Source: an uncultured Candidatus Saccharibacteria bacterium
GTDB taxonomy: Bacteria > Patescibacteriota > Saccharimonadia > Saccharimonadales > Saccharimonadaceae
Direction of reading: 5' to 3'
DNA length: 53,769 bases
Assembly: GCA_946804195.1 (NCBI GenBank)
Contig: CAMPEU010000014.1
Span: forward strand, 1 to 53,769
Shown: positions 17,322 to 25,497 of the stretch, in pieces
Numbering within the stretch: position 1 is the first letter of the stretch
How the letters are laid out: each line of letters starts with the position of its first letter
Program-made: the position numbers and the translations under genes
Notes under the pieces: generated by a model
Databases searched by the model: none
Seen by the model: only the letters and a program-made list of their open reading frames with translations
What the model was told of the DNA's origin: nothing

Positions 17322-19028
17322 ATGAGTTCTAAAGATAAACCATGGTCGCAAAGAGTTATGTATTATCCATACGTTCCAACGTATTACGAAGATTCTACTC
17401 GTGAGCAAAAAGGGGTTGGTTCTATTCGAGGAATTACTGAAAAGTTGTCGTATTTGAATGAGGATGTGGGTGTTGATGCCGTGTGGCCATCTCCTTTTTA
17501 TAAAAGCCCAATGTTAGATGGTGGATATGACGTTGATGATCATATGGATGTGAATCCAGACTTTGGTACAATCGCCGATGTCGAGGAATTGGTGCAAAGT
17601 TGTCACAATCGAGATATGCGCATTATCTTTGACTATGTTTCTAATCATACGACCATTACTCATCCATGGTTTCAGGCATCGCGAAAACGTGAGCCGGGTT
17701 ATGAAGATTTTTATCATTGGAATGCAGGTAAACGCGACAAGGATGGCAATCCAACACTGCCAAATAATTGGCCTAGTCGATTTTCTGAACCAAATAAAAA
17801 AGCACGAGAGCGCGGAGAGTTTCAGGACTTAGGACTAGATGAACCAACACCAGCCGTCCCTATGTGGCAGTGGGATGATGCACGAGGTGAATATTATATG
17901 AGAACATTCATTAAAGAGCAGGCGGATTTGAATTGGAATAATCCTCGTGTCGAAAAAGCGATGCTAGATATCATGCGTTTTTGGCGAAAAAAGGGCGTAG
18001 ATGGATATCGCATTGATGCCGTAAACCATATGGCAAAGGACCCTAGTCTTGCTGACGAGCAGAGGAACCCGAGTTATAACGAACAAGAGTCTGATAATCC
18101 CATGGAGCAATGGACGGAGGATCATTATTGCAACTACTGGCCTTTACTCGAAAAATACATAACAAAAATGTGTGAAGTACTAGAACATGACGGTGGGCGT
18201 GATCCATTTATTTTATTGGAATCGTATGCAACGGCAGAGCGTTTGCACAAAATGACGAACATTAAACCTCATTTGGCAGCGACGTTTAACTTTGTTGTTA
18301 TGGCGAGCAAGTGGGATGCGGGAACACGTAAGAAGTTGATAGAAGAATATCTAGACAACTTGCCCAAGGGTGCTATACCAAATCATGTGAACGGTAATAT
18401 GGACAATTCACGAACGGCAACAGTATTGGGTGATGCCGCTGCGCGTTCTGCCGGTATGATCAACATCATGTTGCCCGGTATGACGATTATTCATAATGGC
18501 GAAGAGCTGGGTCTACATAATGGACACGTCCCCGCCGACCGCATCAAGGATCCGAATGGCTTTCGTGATGATTATCGAACGCCAATGATTTGGGATGATA
18601 GTTTACCGAATGCTGGTTTTTCGCGGGCGGCAGAGGGTGATTTGTATTTACCAATCAATAAAAATGATCTGCACTTATCCGCAGAACGTCAAAAACGTAA
18701 TTCTAAATCAACGCTCAGAATGTACCGCGCGGCCATTGAACTATCACGTGTTGAATCGGCGTTGGCTGATGGTAAGTATGTACCACTGGAAACTACCAAC
18801 CCAAATGTGTATGCGTTTGCTAGGGCTAATGGTGATAATCACGCAGTAGTAATGACGAATTTTAGCAACTCAACTCAATCGGTAGCAATTCGCAATGGCC
18901 AGACGCATTCGTACAATTCTCGAATTTCTAGCGTTGATGTAAAAGATAATAATATGAACAATATTTCACTGCATCGAGGTTTCGAACTCAAGCCCAATGA
19001 ATCAATCGTCCTCACTCCAAAGCGTTAA
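17322..19028 (+). CDS. GH13 alpha-glucosidase-like protein with altered region IV
   Basis: The protein has an (alpha/beta)8 GH13 catalytic domain with region I FDYVSNHTT, region II GYRIDAVNH (nucleophile Asp) and region III LLESYAT (acid Glu), plus a C-terminal beta domain. In region IV the usual NHD is NMD (VNGNMDNSR), so the conserved transition-state His is Met. It resembles oligo-1,6-glucosidase or sucrose/trehalulose-type enzymes. The start is ATG 17322 (MSSKDKPW). The next gene is a paralogue with an intact NHD, which suggests duplication followed by divergence in this copy, perhaps to a new substrate, transferase action or loss of activity. Confidence 0.88.
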   Translation: MSSKDKPWSQRVMYYPYVPTYYEDSTREQKGVGSIRGITEKLSYLNEDVGVDAVWPSPFYKSPMLDGGYDVDDHMDVNPDFGTIADVEELVQSCHNRDMRIIFDYVSNHTTITHPWFQASRKREPGYEDFYHWNAGKRDKDGNPTLPNNWPSRFSEPNKKARERGEFQDLGLDEPTPAVPMWQWDDARGEYYMRTFIKEQADLNWNNPRVEKAMLDIMRFWRKKGVDGYRIDAVNHMAKDPSLADEQRNPSYNEQESDNPMEQWTEDHYCNYWPLLEKYITKMCEVLEHDGGRDPFILLESYATAERLHKMTNIKPHLAATFNFVVMASKWDAGTRKKLIEEYLDNLPKGAIPNHVNGNMDNSRTATVLGDAAARSAGMINIMLPGMTIIHNGEELGLHNGHVPADRIKDPNGFRDDYRTPMIWDDSLPNAGFSRAAEGDLYLPINKNDLHLSAERQKRNSKSTLRMYRAAIELSRVESALADGKYVPLETTNPNVYAFARANGDNHAVVMTNFSNSTQSVAIRNGQTHSYNSRISSVDVKDNNMNNISLHRGFELKPNESIVLTPKR

Positions 19029-19084
19029 TGGTATAATAGAGGTAATCTTAGCCGACATCAGTTATTAGGGGGCGAAATAAACAG

Positions 19085-20794
19085 ATGGCCAATCAGGACT
19101 CAACGTGGCGACAAGCGGTAATCTATCAGATTTATCCGTGGACCTTTCATGAGGACATGAAACGAATGCCCCAAAAAGGCGTAGGGTCTTTGCGGGGTAT
19201 TATTGAAAAAATTCCATATATTCGTGAAGAATTAGGCGCGGATGCGATTTGGTTATCGCCTATATATACATCACCCATGATGGATGGCGGCTATGACATT
19301 AGTAATTATAATGACGTACATCAAGATTTGGGGAGCCTGCAAGATTTTAAAGATTTGATCCAAGAAGCGCACCAGTCTGGCGTGAAGGTTATGGTTGATT
19401 TTGTACCGAACCATACGTCTGATCAGCATGAGTGGTTTGTAAAATCACGAAAGCGTGAAAAGGATTTCGAGGATTGGTATATATGGCACCCTGGCAAAAA
19501 AGATGAGCAGGGGAACAGAATTCCTCCTAACAACTGGGCAAGTGTATTTTCTATGCCAAATAAACGTTCACGCAATGAGGGAAATTTCCCTGATCTAAAT
19601 GAGGGTGATTGGACGCCACCCGTGTCGGCGTGGCAATGGGATGATGATCGGAAGGAGTATTATTTACGCACTTTTGCCAAGGAGCAGCCGGATTTGAATT
19701 GGAGCAATCCCCTTGTTCGTGAAGCGATGAAGGAAGTTATGCGTTTCTGGTTGGATTCGGGTGCCGACGGTTTTCGTATTGATGCTATAAATCATTTGGG
19801 CAAGAATATGCATTTTGATGACGAGGAAGTAAATCATGCATATAACGAAGAATTTTATGATAATCCTTACGATCAACTACTCAAGGAAAATAGTTGTGGC
19901 TACTGGGGTTCATTGCATGGACATGTCTGGGAAATCACGGAAGTGTTAAGAGATGAGCGATATGAGGATCGTGATTTGCGTATAGTTATGGAAGCACATA
20001 TGGGTGAATCTGATTTGCGTCAGTTGAACGATATCGCGCCTGATTTGGCAGCTACTTTTAATTTTGGTGCAATGAGATTGAATTGGGGTGTAGCGGAGCG
20101 CAAGATTCATCTGGATTATTATTATCAAAATTTGAGCGAGGTGGGTATTGCAAATCAGGTCAACGGAAATCATGATGAAGTTCGACTAGCGACGAGATGT
20201 GGAGATAGTATCGCACGAACAGTGGCTGTTATGAACTTCTTTTTGCCCGGTATGCGGTTTGTTTATAACGGCGAAGAGCTAGGCCTACACAACGCAAAAG
20301 TACCTCATGAAAAAACGCGTGATCACGAAAACGGATATCGCGATGGCGAGCGTACTCCATTTATTTGGAATGAATCTGAAAAGAATGCTGGTTTTTCGAA
20401 TGCAGAAAGTGATCAATTATGGCTTCCAGTGAATGAAGACGATTTCGGTATCTCACTCAATCATCAAAAGACCGATGCCAAGTCATCGTTTAGTTTATAC
20501 AAAACTGCGATCAAACTTTGCAGGGAACTAACGTCAATTCAATCCGGGAAATACGAATCTCTTCAGGCGGATAATGCTGAGGTGTTTGCATTTGAGCGAA
20601 GGAGTGACAATGAAAAAGTAGTCGTTGTCGTGAACTTTAGCTCCAATACGCAGCGCTCGCGTATAGCCACTGATTTTACAGGTGGCAAGATTATTTTGTC
20701 GAGTATCGATGTTGATCAAAACCCTCGCGATGTTAACTTGGAAGATGGCGTTGACCTAAAGCCAGACGAAGCGCTGGTCATCGTAGCGAGCTAA
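19085..20794 (+). CDS. GH13 alpha-glucosidase (oligo-1,6-glucosidase type)
   Basis: A 569-residue paralogue of the preceding gene with all catalytic regions intact: region I VDFVPNHTS, region II GFRIDAINH, region III IVMEAHMG, region IV NGNHDEVR. The C-terminal beta domain ends with DGVDLKPDEALVIVAS. It should hydrolyse alpha-glucosidic bonds of small maltosides, isomaltosides or trehalose-like sugars in the cytoplasm. Unlike its neighbours it has a ~50-nt leader: TATAAT at about 19031 and a purine-rich AGGGGGCG before the ATG. Precise substrate cannot be read from sequence. Confidence 0.9.
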   Translation: MANQDSTWRQAVIYQIYPWTFHEDMKRMPQKGVGSLRGIIEKIPYIREELGADAIWLSPIYTSPMMDGGYDISNYNDVHQDLGSLQDFKDLIQEAHQSGVKVMVDFVPNHTSDQHEWFVKSRKREKDFEDWYIWHPGKKDEQGNRIPPNNWASVFSMPNKRSRNEGNFPDLNEGDWTPPVSAWQWDDDRKEYYLRTFAKEQPDLNWSNPLVREAMKEVMRFWLDSGADGFRIDAINHLGKNMHFDDEEVNHAYNEEFYDNPYDQLLKENSCGYWGSLHGHVWEITEVLRDERYEDRDLRIVMEAHMGESDLRQLNDIAPDLAATFNFGAMRLNWGVAERKIHLDYYYQNLSEVGIANQVNGNHDEVRLATRCGDSIARTVAVMNFFLPGMRFVYNGEELGLHNAKVPHEKTRDHENGYRDGERTPFIWNESEKNAGFSNAESDQLWLPVNEDDFGISLNHQKTDAKSSFSLYKTAIKLCRELTSIQSGKYESLQADNAEVFAFERRSDNEKVVVVVNFSSNTQRSRIATDFTGGKIILSSIDVDQNPRDVNLEDGVDLKPDEALVIVAS

Positions 20795-20829
20795 GCTCTA
20801 CGCGAAGTACTCCTGTATAATATATGCAC

Positions 20830-21870
20830 ATGGGTAAATTAAATGTTTTATTGCTTTTTGGTGGAGAGTCGTCCGAGCATAAGGTTTCGATTTCGTCTGC
20901 ACGTAACGTCTACGATGCAATTGATAAGCAGAAATACAATGTTAATCTATGCTACATCGATGTTAATGGCAAGTGGTGGTCCGTAGCGGAATTTGCAGAC
21001 CAGATTAGTACTGACAACTGTAATCAGCTATTACCGATTTTTGGCACCGGCAGGTTTGTTACAGAGTCAGACGGTCAAGTAGTGGAACCCGATGTGATGT
21101 TTCCTATTTTACACGGGCGAAATGGCGAGGACGGCACGGTTCAGGGTGTTGCGCAGCTACTGCATATTCCGATGGTTGGGTGTGACGTAACTGCCAGCGG
21201 TATCGCAATGAACAAATTAGCATGCAAGGCTGTACTTCGGGCAAATGGCGTGGATGTTATCCCGTATACCTCTCATTATGAATATCAGGAAGTTCCAAAT
21301 TTTGACCAACTAACTCAAGAACTAGATGATACTTTATTCGTAAAGCCCGCAAGAGCGGGAAGTTCGGTAGGAGTGAGCAAGGTTCGTAGTCAAGAAGAGT
21401 TGAAACAAGCACTCAATGAGGCGCATCAACATGATCCGATTGCACTTATCGAAATGGCAATTGTTGGGCAAGAGTTAGAGGTTGCTGTGCTCGGAACGCC
21501 ACCGAGTCATAGGGTTAGTAGTGTCGGAGAAGTTATTCCAGGCGAAGATTTTTATACATACGAAGACAAGTATTCGGCAGATAGTATGGCGAAAATTAAT
21601 ATCAATGCAGACATATCTGCAAAGGCCAAAGAGCAGATTCGTGATACAGCAAAGCACATATATCAAATACTTGATTGCAAAGGTTTGTCACGAATTGATT
21701 ATATTCTGCGTGATGACGGAATGCTTTATGTGCTGGAAGTTAATACATTACCGGGTTTTACGAACATTAGTATGTATCCAAAATTATGGCAAGAGCAGGG
21801 AATTAGCTATTCGCAGTTAATAGACGAGTTGATTACTGATGCCGTGCAAAATGGTACAATGAATAAATAA
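20830..21870 (+). CDS. ddl: D-alanine--D-alanine ligase
   Basis: An ATP-grasp enzyme joining two D-Ala for peptidoglycan precursors. The N-terminal segment NVLLLFGGESSEHKVSISSA, the central FPILHGRNGEDG, the ATP-grasp region FVKPARAGSSVGVSKV, and the C-terminal LEVNTLPGFT metal/substrate block are all present. Two in-frame ATGs exist, at 20824 and 20830. I prefer 20830 because TATAAT at 20816-20821 then ends 8 nt before it, as elsewhere in this window. The slipin gene follows after 13 bp. Confidence 0.95.
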   Translation: MGKLNVLLLFGGESSEHKVSISSARNVYDAIDKQKYNVNLCYIDVNGKWWSVAEFADQISTDNCNQLLPIFGTGRFVTESDGQVVEPDVMFPILHGRNGEDGTVQGVAQLLHIPMVGCDVTASGIAMNKLACKAVLRANGVDVIPYTSHYEYQEVPNFDQLTQELDDTLFVKPARAGSSVGVSKVRSQEELKQALNEAHQHDPIALIEMAIVGQELEVAVLGTPPSHRVSSVGEVIPGEDFYTYEDKYSADSMAKININADISAKAKEQIRDTAKHIYQILDCKGLSRIDYILRDDGMLYVLEVNTLPGFTNISMYPKLWQEQGISYSQLIDELITDAVQNGTMNK

Positions 21871-21883
21871 ACAAGGAGGATAT

Positions 21884-22633
21884 ATGGAGCTGGTAGGGTA
21901 TATATTTATAGGCATCGCGGTTCTTGTAATAAGTAGCATAAAGATCGTCAATCAATACGAGCGGGGTGTTGTTTTGACACTCGGACGATATACGGGTATT
22001 CGAAACCCTGGCTTGCGATTGGTCGTTCCATTTATCCAGCGCATGATTCGTGTCGATGTGCGCAGTACGCCGATTGATGTTAGCAAGCAAGAGGTCATCA
22101 CCAAGGATAACGTGACAGTGAATGTCGATGCTGTCGTTTACCTACGTGCCGTAAAACCCGACAGAGCAGTGTTGGAAATTACCAATTACGTCTATGGTAC
22201 GAGTCAATTTGCGCAGGCTGCATTGCGTGATGTTATTGGCAATGCGGATCTAGATGACGTGCTGACAAAGCGTGACGAGATGAGTCGTCTCATCAAGGAA
22301 ATCGTTGATACCCAGACAGATCAATGGGGTATTGATGTTGAAGCTGTAAAGATTCAGAATATTGAGCTAGCACAAGAGATGAAGCGTGCAATGGCAAAAC
22401 AGGCTGAAGCAGAACGTGAACGACGAGCTGTTATCATTACGGCGGAGGGCGAAAAAGCCGCCGCTAGTGTTGTTGCCGAGGCAGCAGCCATGCTAATGAA
22501 GGTACCTGGTGGTATCAATGTTCGTACGCTGCAGACTCTAGAAAAGATTTCAGAACAACCAAGTCAAAAGACACTCTTTGTATTACCAGCTGATCTGACT
22601 AATACCATAGCTAAATTAGTTAGTCACCAGTAG
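21884..22633 (+). CDS. SPFH/band 7 (stomatin-like, slipin) membrane protein
   Basis: One N-terminal membrane helix (residues 3-20) is followed by the SPFH domain: NQYERGVVLTLGRYTGIRNPG, then the coiled, Ala/Glu-rich segment AKQAEAERERRAVIITAEGE and a short C-terminal region. Slipins form membrane microdomain scaffolds and often work with NfeD-type proteases, but none is adjacent here. Translation uses a strong AAGGAGG Shine-Dalgarno 6 nt before ATG, fitting an internal operon gene behind ddl. A bidirectional terminator follows. Confidence 0.92.
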   Translation: MELVGYIFIGIAVLVISSIKIVNQYERGVVLTLGRYTGIRNPGLRLVVPFIQRMIRVDVRSTPIDVSKQEVITKDNVTVNVDAVVYLRAVKPDRAVLEITNYVYGTSQFAQAALRDVIGNADLDDVLTKRDEMSRLIKEIVDTQTDQWGIDVEAVKIQNIELAQEMKRAMAKQAEAERERRAVIITAEGEKAAASVVAEAAAMLMKVPGGINVRTLQTLEKISEQPSQKTLFVLPADLTNTIAKLVSHQ

Positions 22634-22640
22634 CATCGAA

Positions 22641-22677
22641 AAATAAAAAGAGCGACCATTCGGTCGCTCTTTTTATT
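22641..22677. terminator. Bidirectional terminator between slipin and tRNA-Leu(TAA)
   Basis: AAATAAAAAGAGCGACC-ATTC-GGTCGCTCTTTTTATTT, a 17-bp near-perfect hairpin with A and T runs on both sides. Confidence 0.9.
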
Positions 22678-22765
22678 TGGTGCGCGGGGCGGGACTTGAA
22701 CCCGCACGGCTTATTCAGCCAAGAGATTTTAAGTCTCTCGTGTCTACCAATTCCACCACCTGCGC
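22678..22765 (-). tRNA. tRNA-Leu(TAA)
   Basis: Class II tRNA on the minus strand: anticodon loop CTTAAAA (anticodon TAA), long variable arm, T-loop TTCAAGT, G18G19 in the D-loop, CCA encoded. The acceptor GCGCAGG/CCCGCGC contains one A-C mismatch at pair 5-68. Confidence 0.93.
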
Positions 22766-22872
22766 ATATTTTTTAAGGCTTTTCGCTAGTCTGCAGGTTA
22801 CTACCGCTAGCATGTTTGACACGAGTCGTGTCTACTGTTATTTGTTCACGCAGACCACTACTGCGAAAAAAA
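22766..22872 (-). other. Structured spacer between tRNA-Cys and tRNA-Leu(TAA)
   Basis: There is no gene. On the minus strand it can form CGCAG-TAGTGGT-CTGCG, the palindrome GACACGACTCGTGTC, and CTAGC...GCTAG hairpins, preceded by seven T after tRNA-Cys. A 10-nt match GTAGACACGA to the D-arm of tRNA-Leu(TAA) is present, with TGCGTGAA upstream of it as in one tRNA-Phe half copy. The similarity is short and could be chance. Confidence 0.4.
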
Positions 22873-22946
22873 TGGAGGCACGTATGGGAGTCGAACCCAT
22901 CTACGAGGTTTTGCAGACCTCTGCGTAACCGCTCCGCCAACGCGCC
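22873..22946 (-). tRNA. tRNA-Cys(GCA)
   Basis: Acceptor GGCGCGT/ACGTGCC, anticodon loop CTGCAAA (GCA), T-loop TTCGACT, discriminator U and encoded CCA. G18G19 and C56 are standard. A TATAAT box lies upstream on the minus strand near 22960. Confidence 0.95.
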
Positions 22947-22997
22947 ATCTTTACATATTATAACAAAACTAGATGTTTATAGCGCTAGAATTAGAAT

Positions 22998-23999
22998 CTA
23001 TGCTTGGTAACGCTGGGAATGACGGTTTTTTGCAAGTGCATGCGTCATCGCAATCAAATGCGGGGCAAATTCTTCGGGATGGCTGTTTGGATATACATGG
23101 TTCGCATCCTTTATTACCTCGTAGTTATTGTCGAATAAGTCACCACTTTTTTGCAAGACTTTTTGCCAGTAAAAGAATTGATCATTCTCGGGGAGAATAG
23201 CGCCATATGGGATATCTACGTTTTCTATCTTTTCTCTAACACCTGGTGACCATACAATTTTTGCCGTTTCACGAAGAATCCGAGGCAAACTACGAAAGAT
23301 ATGTTGAATTGCATCGATTTTGATATCTTTTGGTGCCGATTTGATTATGAGCGGAAGGCCTTTCCAGATTTCATCGACAGCAATGCCTGGCCAAAGTTTT
23401 TTTGCGTGCTGAGCTACTTGCTTCATGCCACCGTCACCGTCTAGGCCAGCACCGGCAATCGATGTTATTGTTCGTATCGAAATATCTTCGGAGGGCTTTT
23501 CAATAATATCGTGGTAAGCTGTACTAACCATAATGTAGTTACCCATAGAATGACCACCTAAATCTATTTGATGCACCGGATTACCACCTCGAAGTTCGGT
23601 CACCTCCTCACTATTTCGAAGTGCTTTTGCCACAGCGTGAACGGCTTGCATTTGATAAATCAATGGATCACGTTGATGCTCGGGATGAACAAGATCTAGT
23701 AAGGGCTGCGTGCGTGGTGATTTATACAAAAAGACCGGACGTCCTCTTTTTGCCAATGCTTCTGCGAGGCCCAAGTATACTCCACGAGGTGCGCCGAGAC
23801 CCTTGACGATACCAATAGCTGTATTATCGATAGCTTCTTCTGGCTGGTAGTACAAGCAACCCAGTCCAACGTTTCCTAGTTTTGCCTCGACGCTAATACG
23901 TTTGAAATCTCGATGCTCGATAGTTCGTGCATGCTCGAGTTCCTCGTTAACATGGTCGGGTAGATATAGCGTGCTAGAGTTCGAATACTCAAATGACAT
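22998..23999 (-). CDS. Alpha/beta hydrolase fold protein 1
   Basis: A 333-residue soluble protein with the nucleophile elbow GGHSMGNY (Ser near residue 152) and a likely catalytic His in KDANHVYPNSH near the C-terminus; the strand order GIVKGLGAPRG / RPVFLYKSP suits an alpha/beta hydrolase. Substrate is unknown; esterase or lysophospholipase-like activity is possible. There is no signal peptide. The minus-strand TATAAT at 24008-24013 ends 8 nt before ATG. A second, unrelated-looking hydrolase lies just upstream on the same strand. Confidence 0.82.
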   Translation of the reverse strand: MSFEYSNSSTLYLPDHVNEELEHARTIEHRDFKRISVEAKLGNVGLGCLYYQPEEAIDNTAIGIVKGLGAPRGVYLGLAEALAKRGRPVFLYKSPRTQPLLDLVHPEHQRDPLIYQMQAVHAVAKALRNSEEVTELRGGNPVHQIDLGGHSMGNYIMVSTAYHDIIEKPSEDISIRTITSIAGAGLDGDGGMKQVAQHAKKLWPGIAVDEIWKGLPLIIKSAPKDIKIDAIQHIFRSLPRILRETAKIVWSPGVREKIENVDIPYGAILPENDQFFYWQKVLQKSGDLFDNNYEVIKDANHVYPNSHPEEFAPHLIAMTHALAKNRHSQRYQA

Positions 24000-24095
24000 G
24001 ATTATTTATTATATCACATTGTGTCAAGTATTACAAACAGCTGACGATATTATGAATATTGGCTGAAGGTTGATGACGGGTACGAGACAATACAG

Positions 24096-25034
24096 TTACT
24101 GCGTATTACGGCTACGCTTGATGTCGCGAAGCCCATAGATAGATTGAACACGTAGACGTGCATCATCAACTGGCGAAAGTGTTGGGTGCATATGTCCCGC
24201 ATCGGGAACGACAGTTACTTTGCCGTATAGGGGATTATCGTCAATGATATCTAATTGTTTTTGCGACGCAAAAAACTCGTCATTTTCGTAAATCATCAGC
24301 GCACGTGGAATACCAATTGCTTCGAGTGCTGTGAAATACGGTGCGATTTCTGGTCCATTACATAGCATAATCGCTTGTCGAGCAAGCAGGGTTGGATTAT
24401 ATGCAGAGCGCATCGCGTATTCATATCCAACACGGATGCGATCTTTTCGCATTACGAGATTATTAATGAGAGGCATGACGATACCTTGTATGACTTTTTT
24501 GCGCCGACGAAAATAAACCTCAGCCATTTTTTCGTTTTCTATACCTACAATTCCTTGGCCTAGATAGTAATCAACTCGACCGTCGGCAATTGCAATATGT
24601 GCTGCGGTGATACCGCCAGTCGAGTGTCCTATGAGGGCCGTTTCACTCTCGCCAGTTGTGTCTTGCATGATGTCGAGCATCTTGCGTCCGCCGGTGATTG
24701 CGGAGTCAAGAGGAAATTTTAAATCCTTCCAGTTGATGTGTTTACGGATATCATAAACCCCGCTTGCAATTCCCATTTTCGCCATTTCGCGCGCATTTTC
24801 GTCCGTCGCATCAAGCGGTGTAGAAAATCCATTCAGCGTTAATGCTTTGATTGGATCATCTGGAGTATCGACGGGATAGAAATACTTAGCTCGGATTTTA
24901 TGCATGAATCCTAGTCGCATATTGACATCGATTTTATCAATACGATAATCGCTACCGTCAAAAGGTGAAACAATTTCACTGTCCGAATCGATCCTGTAAT
25001 GGCGCGATCCGTCGTCTTCGATATTGAATCCCAT
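24096..25034 (-). CDS. Alpha/beta hydrolase fold protein 2
   Basis: The 312-residue protein has the Ser elbow IGHSTGGITAAH near residue 137, an acid loop around YENDEFFA and a catalytic His in VPDAGHMHPTLSP. Similar proteins are annotated as lysophospholipase- or lipase-like, but the substrate cannot be read. It has no signal peptide. A TTTAAT box at 25044-25049 ends 9 nt before the minus-strand ATG. A 96-bp gap separates it from hydrolase 1, which has its own promoter. Confidence 0.82.
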   Translation of the reverse strand: MGFNIEDDGSRHYRIDSDSEIVSPFDGSDYRIDKIDVNMRLGFMHKIRAKYFYPVDTPDDPIKALTLNGFSTPLDATDENAREMAKMGIASGVYDIRKHINWKDLKFPLDSAITGGRKMLDIMQDTTGESETALIGHSTGGITAAHIAIADGRVDYYLGQGIVGIENEKMAEVYFRRRKKVIQGIVMPLINNLVMRKDRIRVGYEYAMRSAYNPTLLARQAIMLCNGPEIAPYFTALEAIGIPRALMIYENDEFFASQKQLDIIDDNPLYGKVTVVPDAGHMHPTLSPVDDARLRVQSIYGLRDIKRSRNTQ

Positions 25035-25105
25035 AGTGCGCTTATTAAATCACATTCAAAACAGCCGTTCAATCATAAGCGTTACCGTGTATAATGAAAT
25101 AAACG

Positions 25106-25489
25106 ATGGAGCGGAATAACGACGACATTCGAGCGAGCTTCCCCGTTTCTCCAGAGACGATTAGAGATTTTGTGCCCACGGGGCAGAGTGAAGCGACATA
25201 CGAGCCATCCTCGGGTCCAGCCTACGGATGTAATGCGGATACTCATCCGCACAAAACCATTCGCAAAGGTAGGTGTGCGTTAAAGTGTGTTGTTCGTGAA
25301 AACGGTGACGGCACTGGGTACATTGAATTGACGTGTCCACGTAATCTATTAGATACCGATTCACCTGCCGCGCACGGAGGACAGGAACAAACATGTCAGA
25401 TGGTACAGCGTCGGATGCGGTATACACTCGAGCCGGCACATAACGCATATAAAGAGAAGGCAATGGAAGTACCTGACGATGGATGGTAG
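25106..25489 (+). CDS. Hypothetical small Cys/His-containing protein
   Basis: The 127-residue protein is not one I recognise. TATAAT at 25090-25095 ends 10 nt before ATG, supporting a real gene. The first 45 residues are low in hydrophobics. The middle has GCNADTHPHKTIRKGRC then LKC, TC and a last TCQM. These five cysteines and several histidines could bind a metal or form disulfides, though there is no signal peptide. It is convergent with copB, ending 8 bp from the copB stop; the minus 100-aa ORF across it is a shadow. Confidence 0.6.
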   Translation: MERNNDDIRASFPVSPETIRDFVPTGQSEATYEPSSGPAYGCNADTHPHKTIRKGRCALKCVVRENGDGTGYIELTCPRNLLDTDSPAAHGGQEQTCQMVQRRMRYTLEPAHNAYKEKAMEVPDDGW

Positions 25490-25497
25490 GACAGCGG

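Noticed and set aside
22816-22868. Leu(TAA) 5'-half copy similar to the tRNA-Phe halves
   Set aside because: The match is only about 10 nt plus a weak flank; the segment is better described by self-complementary hairpins. It is kept only as a note.
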